From assembly GCA_937958105.1 (NCBI GenBank), contig CALFXJ010000046.1, positions 1 through 44,144 on the forward strand: a stretch of 44,144 nucleotides of DNA, given 5' to 3'. Position numbers and translations under genes: made by a program. The notes under the pieces were generated by a model. That model worked only from the letters and a program-made list of their open reading frames with translations, was not told the DNA's origin and did no database searches. Positions 1 through 7,474 of the stretch are shown piece after piece (within the stretch, counting starts at the first letter, position 1; every line of letters begins with the position of its first letter). The DNA comes from an uncultured Cellvibrio sp. GTDB lineage: Bacteria; Pseudomonadota; Gammaproteobacteria; Pseudomonadales; Cellvibrionaceae.

Positions 1-23
1 TTTTGGAAGAAGGTAGAACGTAG

Positions 24-55
24 GTCGGATTAGCCGCGCAGCGGCGTAATCCGAC
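24..55. repeat. REP-like palindromic element
   Basis: The left arm GTCGGATTAGCCGC and the right arm GCGGCGTAATCCGAC pair almost perfectly around a 3-nt loop, with one unpaired base. The arm sequence resembles palindromic repeats scattered between genes in many proteobacteria. It lies 13 nt beyond the stop of the last glycan-operon gene, so it may also act as the operon's transcript end or an mRNA stabiliser. There is no U-tract, so classic intrinsic termination is not supported. Only one copy was seen in this window. Confidence 0.6.
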
Positions 56-67
56 ATACAGGCCAGC

Positions 68-832
68 CTAGGTAGTTAATCGGCGGGCGAAGGCGGTGAG
101 GTCGTCTTGGGCGAAGGAGGAGGGGGCGGTGGTGGCTTCACAGAGGTAAATTTCGTGGCTGATTCGTTGTATATTCCCGAATCCTGCGGCTCGAAGCATG
201 GCTTCGATGGCGGCGTGGTTGGGGGCCCACCAATTGGTAGGATCATTTTCCACACGATGTTCTATAAAAGCCATCTTAGGCCAGCCGGGATGGTTCATCA
301 CTTCGCGCTGTGCCAACGAATAATTTTCTTCAGCGGGAAAGACTTCATCGCCGGGCATTGTCATGGTCTGGAATACCATGCGGCCTTTGCAGCGCTGGCG
401 GATAATATCCAGCGCAAGCAGGGGATGACGCAGGTGATACAGAACCCCCATGAACCAGACCAGATCATACTGAGCTGAATCATGAAGGAGTTCGTACACC
501 GTGTTTTTTCTAAAGCTGATCCGCTCGCGCAGGCCTAAGGTTTCGGCGGCCCAATCAGCCTGCTGAAGATAATGACTGTCAACGTCAACCGCCGTCACCT
601 GTGCCCCGCGCCTGGCCAGTTCAAAACTGTAGTAACCAGCGTTGCATCCGATATCCAGCACCGTTGTGCCGGTGAGATCATCCGGCAACCAAGGTGCTAT
701 TTCCTGCCATTTATAACTGGGAAAATCTCCCAGAAAATGATCCGGTGCTGTCTGGGTTCCGTCCGGCAGATGCAGGTTGTGAAACCAGGGTTGCAGGGCT
801 TTTACTTGTTCGGCTATTGCAGCTTCAGGCAT
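68..832 (-). CDS. SAM-dependent methyltransferase, TIGR04290/CmoB-like
   Basis: A 254-residue class I methyltransferase. The SAM-binding motif I reads VLDIGCNAGYYSFELA at about residues 59-74, followed by an acidic motif II (VTAVDVD) and the motif DLVWFMGVLYHLRHP typical of proteins related to the tRNA wobble-uridine enzyme CmoB. It is shorter than CmoB itself (about 320 residues) and lies in a sugar cluster, so the likely substrate is a sugar or glycan hydroxyl or carboxyl rather than tRNA; that is inference. It is the last gene of the minus-strand operon, 32 nt after the preceding glycosyltransferase. A GAGGG ribosome-binding site lies about 7 nt before the ATG. I recall a TIGR family (TIGR04290) of such cluster-associated methyltransferases of unknown function. 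Confidence 0.8.
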   Translation of the reverse strand: MPEAAIAEQVKALQPWFHNLHLPDGTQTAPDHFLGDFPSYKWQEIAPWLPDDLTGTTVLDIGCNAGYYSFELARRGAQVTAVDVDSHYLQQADWAAETLGLRERISFRKNTVYELLHDSAQYDLVWFMGVLYHLRHPLLALDIIRQRCKGRMVFQTMTMPGDEVFPAEENYSLAQREVMNHPGWPKMAFIEHRVENDPTNWWAPNHAAIEAMLRAAGFGNIQRISHEIYLCEATTAPSSFAQDDLTAFARRLTT

Positions 833-864
833 GATGTTTCCCTCGGCTCAGGACATTGCACAGG

Positions 865-1959
865 CTAGAGCGCCTGTGCCAGTTCAGGTGTAAATACCTC
901 TTCCCAGTATTGTTCCAGCTCTGCGGCGCGATGGGCAGAGGTATGGCAACGCAGGACTTTTTGTTGAGCCCGCCGGGCGATAGCGGTGCGCTCGATCTCA
1001 CTCATGCGCAGATAATCCAATACATCCTGACAGTTGTGCGCAATCAGTATTTCTTTGTCCAGTGTAAAGAAGTTGTCCAGTCCGGCCCACGCATCGCTGA
1101 TGATTGGTGTACCACAGGCCGCCGCTTCAAACAGGCGCACGCTGGGGGAGTATCCTGCTTCAATCATATCCTTGCGCGTGATATTCAGAGTGAACTTCTG
1201 CGTCTGATAAAACTGACGATGCCGGTGCGGTGGAATATGTTCAATGTAATTCACATTGTCAGGCCAATAAATTGTTAATGGGTATTGCGCACCTGCCACA
1301 CAGAATTTCATCTCACGCTCGGCGAATGCCGGCTCCAGCAGAAATTTATTCAAGCTGGGCTGACGATCATCGCTGTAGGTTCCCAGATAGCCCAACACAT
1401 ATTCCTGTGGTGGCTGCTCATCCAGATAGGGGTAGTAAAGATCGGGGTCGACGGAGCAGTACAGCGCTCGTGCCCGCTGCGCACCCCATTGTTTTTCCAG
1501 TGTCTGCAGGACCGGTCCGCCACTGAATGACAGATACAGATCGAATTCCGGGATCATCTCGGGGGTGAGGTATTCAAAATCGCCGCGCTTTAACTTCGCC
1601 AGAGTGACGGGTGTATCGATGTCATAGAAGGCGAAACAGCCAGATGACAGCGCCCGCACTTTCTTCGACAGCACTTCTGCATCGGCAACATAGGAGCCAA
1701 GAATCACCAGATCTGCCTGGGCCAGTTTCAATCGGTAATCATCAACTTCCATCACCGAGTGGTAGAGGATAGTCTCGCAGAATGACGGGTTGGGAAGATC
1801 CCGATTCTGCTGATACCAGGGCACATCTTTTTCAAAGAAGGTAATCTTGTGGCCACGCTGCGCCAGCGCCTTTACCAGACTCCGGTAAGTGGTTGCGTGG
1901 CCGTTTCCCCAGGATGAGGTGATGGACAATCCAAAGATAACAATGTTGAGTGCTTTCAT
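865..1959 (-). CDS. CgeB-like glycosyltransferase (first of three)
   Basis: A 364-residue predicted cytosolic glycosyltransferase with a GT-B layout. The N-terminus (FGLSITSSWGNGHATTYR) is the same nucleotide-fold opening seen in the two next upstream genes, and the C-terminal half carries a conserved donor-site stretch, SVRLFEAAACGTPIIS at about residues 273-288, as in CgeB/GT family 1_2 proteins. No signal peptide or membrane segment is visible. It lies 11 nt downstream of the second CgeB-like gene. Its clear similarity to the genes at 1971-3083 and 3107-4300 suggests gene duplication followed by specialisation for successive sugar additions. Donor and acceptor cannot be read from the sequence. 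Confidence 0.82.
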   Translation of the reverse strand: MKALNIVIFGLSITSSWGNGHATTYRSLVKALAQRGHKITFFEKDVPWYQQNRDLPNPSFCETILYHSVMEVDDYRLKLAQADLVILGSYVADAEVLSKKVRALSSGCFAFYDIDTPVTLAKLKRGDFEYLTPEMIPEFDLYLSFSGGPVLQTLEKQWGAQRARALYCSVDPDLYYPYLDEQPPQEYVLGYLGTYSDDRQPSLNKFLLEPAFAEREMKFCVAGAQYPLTIYWPDNVNYIEHIPPHRHRQFYQTQKFTLNITRKDMIEAGYSPSVRLFEAAACGTPIISDAWAGLDNFFTLDKEILIAHNCQDVLDYLRMSEIERTAIARRAQQKVLRCHTSAHRAAELEQYWEEVFTPELAQAL

Positions 1960-1970
1960 GATGCGGTGTC

Positions 1971-3083
1971 CTATGCAATTGCTGCGGAGGGATAATCCTC
2001 GTTCATTAATGCTTCAAACTCAGTAGCCCGATGCCGATAGGTATGTTCGGCCAGCATGCGCTCACGTGCAGCAGCACCGATTTTTTTTGCTTTCTCTGGA
2101 GTCAGGTTGCGCAGATGACGGATAACATCTTCACCACAGGTAGCGACCAGGACTTCTTTGTCCGGCTCCAGAAATTGCTCTACACCTTCCCAGTGATCCA
2201 TGATAAGACAGGCACCAGCGCCGGCGGCTTCAAACACACGTGTCGGTGGTGAAAAGCCATTGCGGGCCATGCTGTCCCGATTGATATTGAGCACCGCCAG
2301 AGCGCTGCAGTTAAATTGATTGTGATCCCGCGTATACACATGACCGAGATAAGCGAGATTAGGAAATTGAGGTGAATAGCTTTCCCAGCCGCTGCCGCCG
2401 AGGATAAATTTTTTATCCGGCAGGGCGGAAACAGCATTGAAAAAGAATTCTTGAACACGGGCTTCGCGGTCCGGCAGGCGGTTGCCGAGAAAACTGAGCG
2501 TCGCAGTAAATTTTTCATCTGCAGGTACCGGATGATGAACATCCGGGTCCAGCGCGTTATAAATTGGCTGACAATGTTGAGCACCCAGTTCGTGATAGGC
2601 ATCCATGACGGGCTGACCGCCGCCGTAGGTCAGAATGAAATCATACCTGGGAATCTGCTTACGGAAGGGATCCTGCGGATCCTTGTGAATACGCTCAAGG
2701 GTCGCCGGCGCATCCACATCCCAGAATATTTTTGTCAGATTGGGCGTGTTGCTGAAGTGTTCAATAACCTCGCGTTCAAGCCATTCGTCCAGCACGCCAA
2801 CGCCGCTGGCCTTGACAATGACATCGGCATCACCGGCGGACTCCAGAGCTTCGCGTGCACTGCCTTCGTCAGCCTGATAAACAACTACCTTGGCCCATTC
2901 AGGATCATCGATGTCCCGATGTTTTTGCCGCTCGAAAGCATCGGGTTCATAAAAGGTAATTTCGTGGCCACGCTCAGCCAAGGCTTTGATAATGCCGCGA
3001 TAATAAGTGGCGGCGCCGTTCCAGTATGACGAAACCAGACTGGAACCAAAGAACGCAATTTTCAGTCGCTGATGTTGATGCAT
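1971..3083 (-). CDS. CgeB-like glycosyltransferase (second of three)
   Basis: A 370-residue GT-B-type glycosyltransferase without signal peptide. It opens with IAFFGSSLVSSYWNGAATYY, matching its two neighbours, and has the donor-site segment TRVFEAAGAGACLIMDHW near residue 282. A GGAGAGCAGG ribosome-binding site precedes the ATG. The gap to the gene before it is 23 nt and to the gene after it 11 nt, so it is transcribed with both. It presumably transfers one of the sugars made by the enzymes encoded upstream in the operon; donor and acceptor are unknown. Confidence 0.82.
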   Translation of the reverse strand: MHQHQRLKIAFFGSSLVSSYWNGAATYYRGIIKALAERGHEITFYEPDAFERQKHRDIDDPEWAKVVVYQADEGSAREALESAGDADVIVKASGVGVLDEWLEREVIEHFSNTPNLTKIFWDVDAPATLERIHKDPQDPFRKQIPRYDFILTYGGGQPVMDAYHELGAQHCQPIYNALDPDVHHPVPADEKFTATLSFLGNRLPDREARVQEFFFNAVSALPDKKFILGGSGWESYSPQFPNLAYLGHVYTRDHNQFNCSALAVLNINRDSMARNGFSPPTRVFEAAGAGACLIMDHWEGVEQFLEPDKEVLVATCGEDVIRHLRNLTPEKAKKIGAAARERMLAEHTYRHRATEFEALMNEDYPSAAIA

Positions 3084-3106
3084 GCCTGCTCTCCATAATG
3101 CTTCGA

Positions 3107-4300
3107 CTAACTTTCGCGGTTGTGTATTCCGCTGCCGAAGGATTGCATCGGTATTCGAGTGTGGGCATGACTCACGCTGAGTCCAGCGCCCAGTTCACTG
3201 ACAAGATCCAGCAGCTGGTCTACACGATGCCCGCAGGTGTGGCGCGATAAAATCGTGGCGCGTGCCTGGGCCGTCAGATGCCGGGCAAAATCCCGGTCGT
3301 TGATGATGGTGCGCAGATGCTTTTCCATCTGTTCGGTATTACGCGCAACCAGAAAATCTTCACCCGGTGTGAAAAGATTTTCACTGTCCTGCCAGGGCGC
3401 TGAAATCAGTGGAATACCACAGGCCATGGCCTCGAACGGACGAATAGTCGGAATGCCGGGCAGGGTTTCGGCGTAATAACGGCGTGGCACGTGAACCGTT
3501 ACGGTGTGATTGGCAAACACCTGGGGCGCCCTGAAATTTGGCAGCCATCCACAATGGGAGATGCCGTCGGCGTCCAGCCGATCAAGCACCAGTTGTGGAT
3601 AGCGTACGCCATAAATATGCGATTTCAGTTCGAGATTGCGAATGGGTTCAAAGAGGAAGGTTTCCAGCTCACGGGTACGCTCATCATCGCCCCAGTTGCC
3701 GATCCAGACAAGATCGCCGGAAGGGAGCTCCGGCGAAGGTTCCCGCGGATAAAACACGCGGATATCCGCCGCTTCATGCCAGGTCCACACTGAATCACTC
3801 CAGCCGTGGGTGCGATAAACGTTTGTCAAAATCTCCCCGAACGCGAGGATGCCGTCGTAGCACTCGAGGTTGAAGCGCTTGATCCACTCCGGTTCGCTGA
3901 CAGCGCGATGATGAGTGTCGTGAAAGAGCAGGACAAATGGCTGGCCGCGATTGCTGCCGTACTGGATGCGATTGCGCAGTTCACCGAAACCATTCACCAG
4001 CCAGGGATCATTCCATTCATGCACGATGACAACATCGGAGTCTTCCGCTACCTGCTCAAGATTCAGCGTGCCCTGTTCGTAAAAAATGCTCCGCAGTTGC
4101 GGGTAGGCCTGGTGAAATGCTGTGATAGGTTCAAGTCCCTGATCGTTAATCAGATTTTCTTTACTCCAGCCGTTGGCCGGTTCATAGACCTGAACATCAT
4201 GACCGCGCTCCAGCAGTTCACTCACAATGCCGCGCAGGAAATGTGCGTTGCCGTGGTTCCAGTCGGACACTAACGAATGATAAAACAGGCTGAATCTCAT
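3107..4300 (-). CDS. CgeB-like glycosyltransferase (third of three)
   Basis: A 397-residue glycosyltransferase of the same type as the two downstream genes. It begins FSLFYHSLVSDWNHGNAHFL and has the conserved segment TIRPFEAMACGIPLIS near residue 282. The start codon overlaps the stop of the GT4 gene by 4 nt (ATGA), which indicates translational coupling. The C-terminal tail after about residue 365 is longer than in its paralogues and has no recognisable domain. It probably acts right after the GT4 enzyme, but order of action is inference from gene order only. Confidence 0.82.
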   Translation of the reverse strand: MRFSLFYHSLVSDWNHGNAHFLRGIVSELLERGHDVQVYEPANGWSKENLINDQGLEPITAFHQAYPQLRSIFYEQGTLNLEQVAEDSDVVIVHEWNDPWLVNGFGELRNRIQYGSNRGQPFVLLFHDTHHRAVSEPEWIKRFNLECYDGILAFGEILTNVYRTHGWSDSVWTWHEAADIRVFYPREPSPELPSGDLVWIGNWGDDERTRELETFLFEPIRNLELKSHIYGVRYPQLVLDRLDADGISHCGWLPNFRAPQVFANHTVTVHVPRRYYAETLPGIPTIRPFEAMACGIPLISAPWQDSENLFTPGEDFLVARNTEQMEKHLRTIINDRDFARHLTAQARATILSRHTCGHRVDQLLDLVSELGAGLSVSHAHTRIPMQSFGSGIHNRES

Positions 4301-5445
4301 ACATGCAATCCTGATAAAGAAGTGACGGAATGGTGGGTTGAGTAAGCGGCGTGATTGGCCAATGCTTCATAGGCATTTAGATATTCGCAGGCCATCTGAT
4401 CGGCAAAATAGGATTGGGATCTTTGCCAGGCGAGGGCGCTAAGCTGTCGGCGCCGATCAGGATTATCAATCAGGTTATTGATGGTATCGCGCAGCTGTTG
4501 TGGATCATCCGGATCTACATAGACCGCCGCATCTCCCCAGACCTCGTAGAGGCTGTCGATATTGCCGAGTACCAGGGCACAGCCAGCGCGGGCAGCTTCA
4601 AGGATGGCCAGCCCGAAAGGTTCATAGCGGGCTGGTGCTGCAAAAATCGATGCGCGGGCCAGCCAGCGCGCCATCTCAGCATTGTGCAGGAAATCCAGGC
4701 AGTGCAGGTTATTGGGCGCAACACCGCGACCATTGGGTTGACGGACTTCGCCGGCAACGTATACCGGCCAGGATAATTCTTCTGCAACAGCTGACAGCGC
4801 CGCAATATTTTTCGCTTCATCCCAGATGCGGCCCGCCGCGAAGATCATTGGTTCCGCATAGGAAAATTTTTCGCTGGGAGATTCGGCCAGGGCGGGAAAG
4901 TTACTGCCGTTGTAGATAACGTTGTTGGATTGATCCAGTGTTGTGATGGGTCCGTAATGATGGACCAGCGCTTTATACATGGCGTGGGTGGGCGCAATCA
5001 GCAGGTCGGCATTGCGTAACCCCGCTCCGACGCGTTCCGTGTAGTGTTGCCACTCCGCCGGTGCCGGCTGTTTTTTAACGGCATCCCACCAGGACAAGAC
5101 ACAGGAGTGGCCGACAATCAATACCGGTCTGGTCCATGGCAGATCACCATGGCCGAGATCATTCAGGTGAATTACGTCCGGTTGATAACGATGGGCGAGG
5201 GACAGCAGCCAGTCTCCGGCGCGGTCCACATCCTCCCAGGGTTCTTCCATCCAGCACAACCGCCAGGTGCTTTCCTGCAGAGTCAGGTTGTCCAGAAGAT
5301 CTGCCTGCCTGCGCTGCTCAAGCGAGAGCGGTCGCCCCATGGTTGCCAGCATGATCTCCACACCGTGAGGTTTCAGCGCTGCGCACAGCTCCATACAATA
5401 AGCCCAGACACCGCCAAGGGTGTCTGTCGTCATGAGAATTTTCAT
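4297..5445 (-). CDS. Glycosyltransferase family 4
   Basis: A 382-residue GT-B retaining glycosyltransferase. The N-terminal acceptor domain has the glycine-rich loop TTDTLGGVWAYCMELCAAL and the C-terminal domain has the GT4 EX7E signature in YEPFGLAILEAARAG, whose glutamates contact the nucleotide-sugar donor. A longer reading frame starts with TTG at 5451, but the ATG at 5445 is preferred because it forms a 4-nt ATGA overlap with the preceding oxidoreductase, the junction style used elsewhere in this operon. It is the only GT4 enzyme in the cluster and differs clearly from the three CgeB-like enzymes. No membrane anchor is visible. Confidence 0.87.
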   Translation of the reverse strand: MKILMTTDTLGGVWAYCMELCAALKPHGVEIMLATMGRPLSLEQRRQADLLDNLTLQESTWRLCWMEEPWEDVDRAGDWLLSLAHRYQPDVIHLNDLGHGDLPWTRPVLIVGHSCVLSWWDAVKKQPAPAEWQHYTERVGAGLRNADLLIAPTHAMYKALVHHYGPITTLDQSNNVIYNGSNFPALAESPSEKFSYAEPMIFAAGRIWDEAKNIAALSAVAEELSWPVYVAGEVRQPNGRGVAPNNLHCLDFLHNAEMARWLARASIFAAPARYEPFGLAILEAARAGCALVLGNIDSLYEVWGDAAVYVDPDDPQQLRDTINNLIDNPDRRRQLSALAWQRSQSYFADQMACEYLNAYEALANHAAYSTHHSVTSLSGLHV

Positions 5446-6467
5446 CGACAATAAATCCGGTCGATCACATCGGCCACTTGTACTGCTTGCTCAATGTCCG
5501 GATCAAACGCACTGCTGCGGCTCAGGTTTTTCACCCAGTCAATCAGTGCGCGCCCGCCCCAGGCATCCGGATAACCGGCGAGTTTTTCCCGCGAGGTGCC
5601 GGAGAATTGATGCACTTCAAAATCATAGAAAGAACCCATGACATTGGTGATAGATGCACCGCCTTGCGTTCCGTAAAAGGTTGCTTCGATAACCGCATCG
5701 CGGCCTGCATGGAGGTTCCAGGAGCAGGTCAGTCGTGTCCGGGTGCGACCATGCATAAATTCCGCCGTCGCGTAGTCTTCGACCACACTGTAGGGTGGAA
5801 TCAGGGATTTTCCTTTGTGGAATAAATTGCTCGAGACCTGCCGGATCGGTCGATTGCCAAGCAGGTAGTTAGCAAGGTCCACGAGATGAATTCCCAGATC
5901 CATGACGCAACCGCCTCCGGCGGACTTTACGTCGTAGAACCAGGACTTGTCCGGACCATAAGCGTTGTGAAATACCAGATCAGCCGCAAAGATTTCTCCC
6001 AGTTCACCGGCAATGATTTTGTGTTTAAGCGTGTCGACACCGGCGAGGTAGCGATACGAAAAATCCACGCCCAGTAATTTGTTGGCTGCACGCGCCGCGT
6101 CAACCACGCGTTGAGTTTCCTCGCAGGTCCGCGCCAGAGGCTTCTGGCAAAACACGGCTTTACCGGTTCTCAGTGCGGCGATACAGTGATCTGCGTGCAT
6201 GGCGCTGGGCGTCGCGATAACAACGCCGTCCAGATCCTGGGACAGAATGTCAGCGAGACTGTTGCTGATATGAATACCGTCCTGCTGTGCGGCCGCTTCT
6301 GTTGCCGCCTCGAGCGACGGGTCGTAAACAGCACAGCAATGAGCAATCTGTTCATTGACCAGCGCTTCTATTCGCATCCGGCCAATCCAGCCGGTGCCGA
6401 TAAATCCTATCCGCGGTGTTGAGGGTGCAACGTAGGTATCGAAGATGTGTGCTGTGGCAGTGTTCAT
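5442..6467 (-). CDS. Gfo/Idh/MocA-family sugar oxidoreductase
   Basis: A 341-residue NAD(P)-dependent oxidoreductase. The Rossmann start RIGFIGTGWIG binds the cofactor. The usual EKP catalytic-lysine motif reads CQKPLA here, with the lysine kept but the glutamate replaced by glutamine. The C-terminal half has the family segment GGGCVMDLGIHLVDLANYLL. Enzymes of this family oxidise or reduce hydroxyl groups of free sugars, inositols or nucleotide sugars. Start and stop overlap the neighbouring genes by 4 nt on each side, so it is translationally coupled in the glycan operon. The exact substrate is not predictable. Confidence 0.87.
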   Translation of the reverse strand: MNTATAHIFDTYVAPSTPRIGFIGTGWIGRMRIEALVNEQIAHCCAVYDPSLEAATEAAAQQDGIHISNSLADILSQDLDGVVIATPSAMHADHCIAALRTGKAVFCQKPLARTCEETQRVVDAARAANKLLGVDFSYRYLAGVDTLKHKIIAGELGEIFAADLVFHNAYGPDKSWFYDVKSAGGGCVMDLGIHLVDLANYLLGNRPIRQVSSNLFHKGKSLIPPYSVVEDYATAEFMHGRTRTRLTCSWNLHAGRDAVIEATFYGTQGGASITNVMGSFYDFEVHQFSGTSREKLAGYPDAWGGRALIDWVKNLSRSSAFDPDIEQAVQVADVIDRIYCR

Positions 6468-7474
6468 AGTTCAATCCAACCTTTTATAAAACCATCAGGA
6501 CGATCGACCATCATCTGATAGGCGTCGTTTAATTGTTCGAGACTGAAACGATGGGTTAATAATGTCTGGGGGCTGATACGCCCTTCGAGAGTGGCTTGAA
6601 TGCCTTCATTCATTCCCTGGATATATCGATGAGCATCGCGCTCATGAGCATTGATGACATCAATTGCACGCCAATTCCATTTCTGCATGTTGACCTGGCG
6701 CAGGCCGTCCTGGTGATAACCGCCAATGACCAGCTTGCCATACTCGCCGATCATCTCCGTGGCCATATCCAACGCAAACTGCAAGCCGGTCACCTCCATG
6801 ACGCGGTCGCAGCCGCGGCCGTTGGTGTACTCAATAACTTTGTGGGCATTGCCCCACCAGTCCTCGGTATCGAAGCTGACGGATGCTCCCAGTTTTTCCG
6901 CCAGTTTGCGCACCTCTTCGCGACGCGAGATAGCGATCACCCGGGCACCGGCAGCGATTGTCAGTTGCACCAGCAACAGACCCAGAAATCCGGCACCGAT
7001 GATGGCGACAGTCTGATCCGGACGTACGTCGGCACGTCGAAAGATATTCATCGCGCAGCCGATGGCTTCGCCGGGAAAGGGAATATCGTTGAGCGCTTCC
7101 GGCAGCAGCACGGCATCCTGGGTGGGTACACACAGGGTTTCTGCAAAGGCACGATCACCCAGGCAGGCAACGCGCTGACCCACAGAAAAGGAAGTCACTT
7201 TGTCGCCAACGGCAATAATTTTTCCCCAGCCTTCGTGACCGGGAGCGCCGCCAGGCAGAGGATACTCAAACCACGGTCGGCCTTCCCATACCGGCAGGTT
7301 AGAAGCGCAGACTCCGCAGCCTTCCAGACGGACCATGATGTCGTGATCACCGCATTCCGGTGCCTTCTCCTGCTGCACCACAAAATTTCCGGCTCCGGCC
7401 AGCACTGCTACGCGATGACGAGCCGGCAGGTTCTGGTAGTCTTCATGGACGGCGAGATTACCGGACATTGGCAT
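6464..7474 (-). CDS. Zinc-dependent medium-chain alcohol dehydrogenase
   Basis: A 336-residue MDR-superfamily dehydrogenase. Catalytic zinc ligands are visible in GCGVCASN and GHEGWG, and the nucleotide-binding motif is AIIGAGFLGLLLVQL. The four-cysteine loop that binds the structural zinc in many family members is missing, placing it with the single-zinc subgroup. The start overlaps the end of the preceding fusion gene by 17 nt and the stop overlaps the next gene by 4 nt. With its Gfo/Idh/MocA neighbour it could oxidise and then reduce a sugar or polyol hydroxyl; this pairing is inferred from gene order. Confidence 0.85.
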   Translation of the reverse strand: MPMSGNLAVHEDYQNLPARHRVAVLAGAGNFVVQQEKAPECGDHDIMVRLEGCGVCASNLPVWEGRPWFEYPLPGGAPGHEGWGKIIAVGDKVTSFSVGQRVACLGDRAFAETLCVPTQDAVLLPEALNDIPFPGEAIGCAMNIFRRADVRPDQTVAIIGAGFLGLLLVQLTIAAGARVIAISRREEVRKLAEKLGASVSFDTEDWWGNAHKVIEYTNGRGCDRVMEVTGLQFALDMATEMIGEYGKLVIGGYHQDGLRQVNMQKWNWRAIDVINAHERDAHRYIQGMNEGIQATLEGRISPQTLLTHRFSLEQLNDAYQMMVDRPDGFIKGWIEL

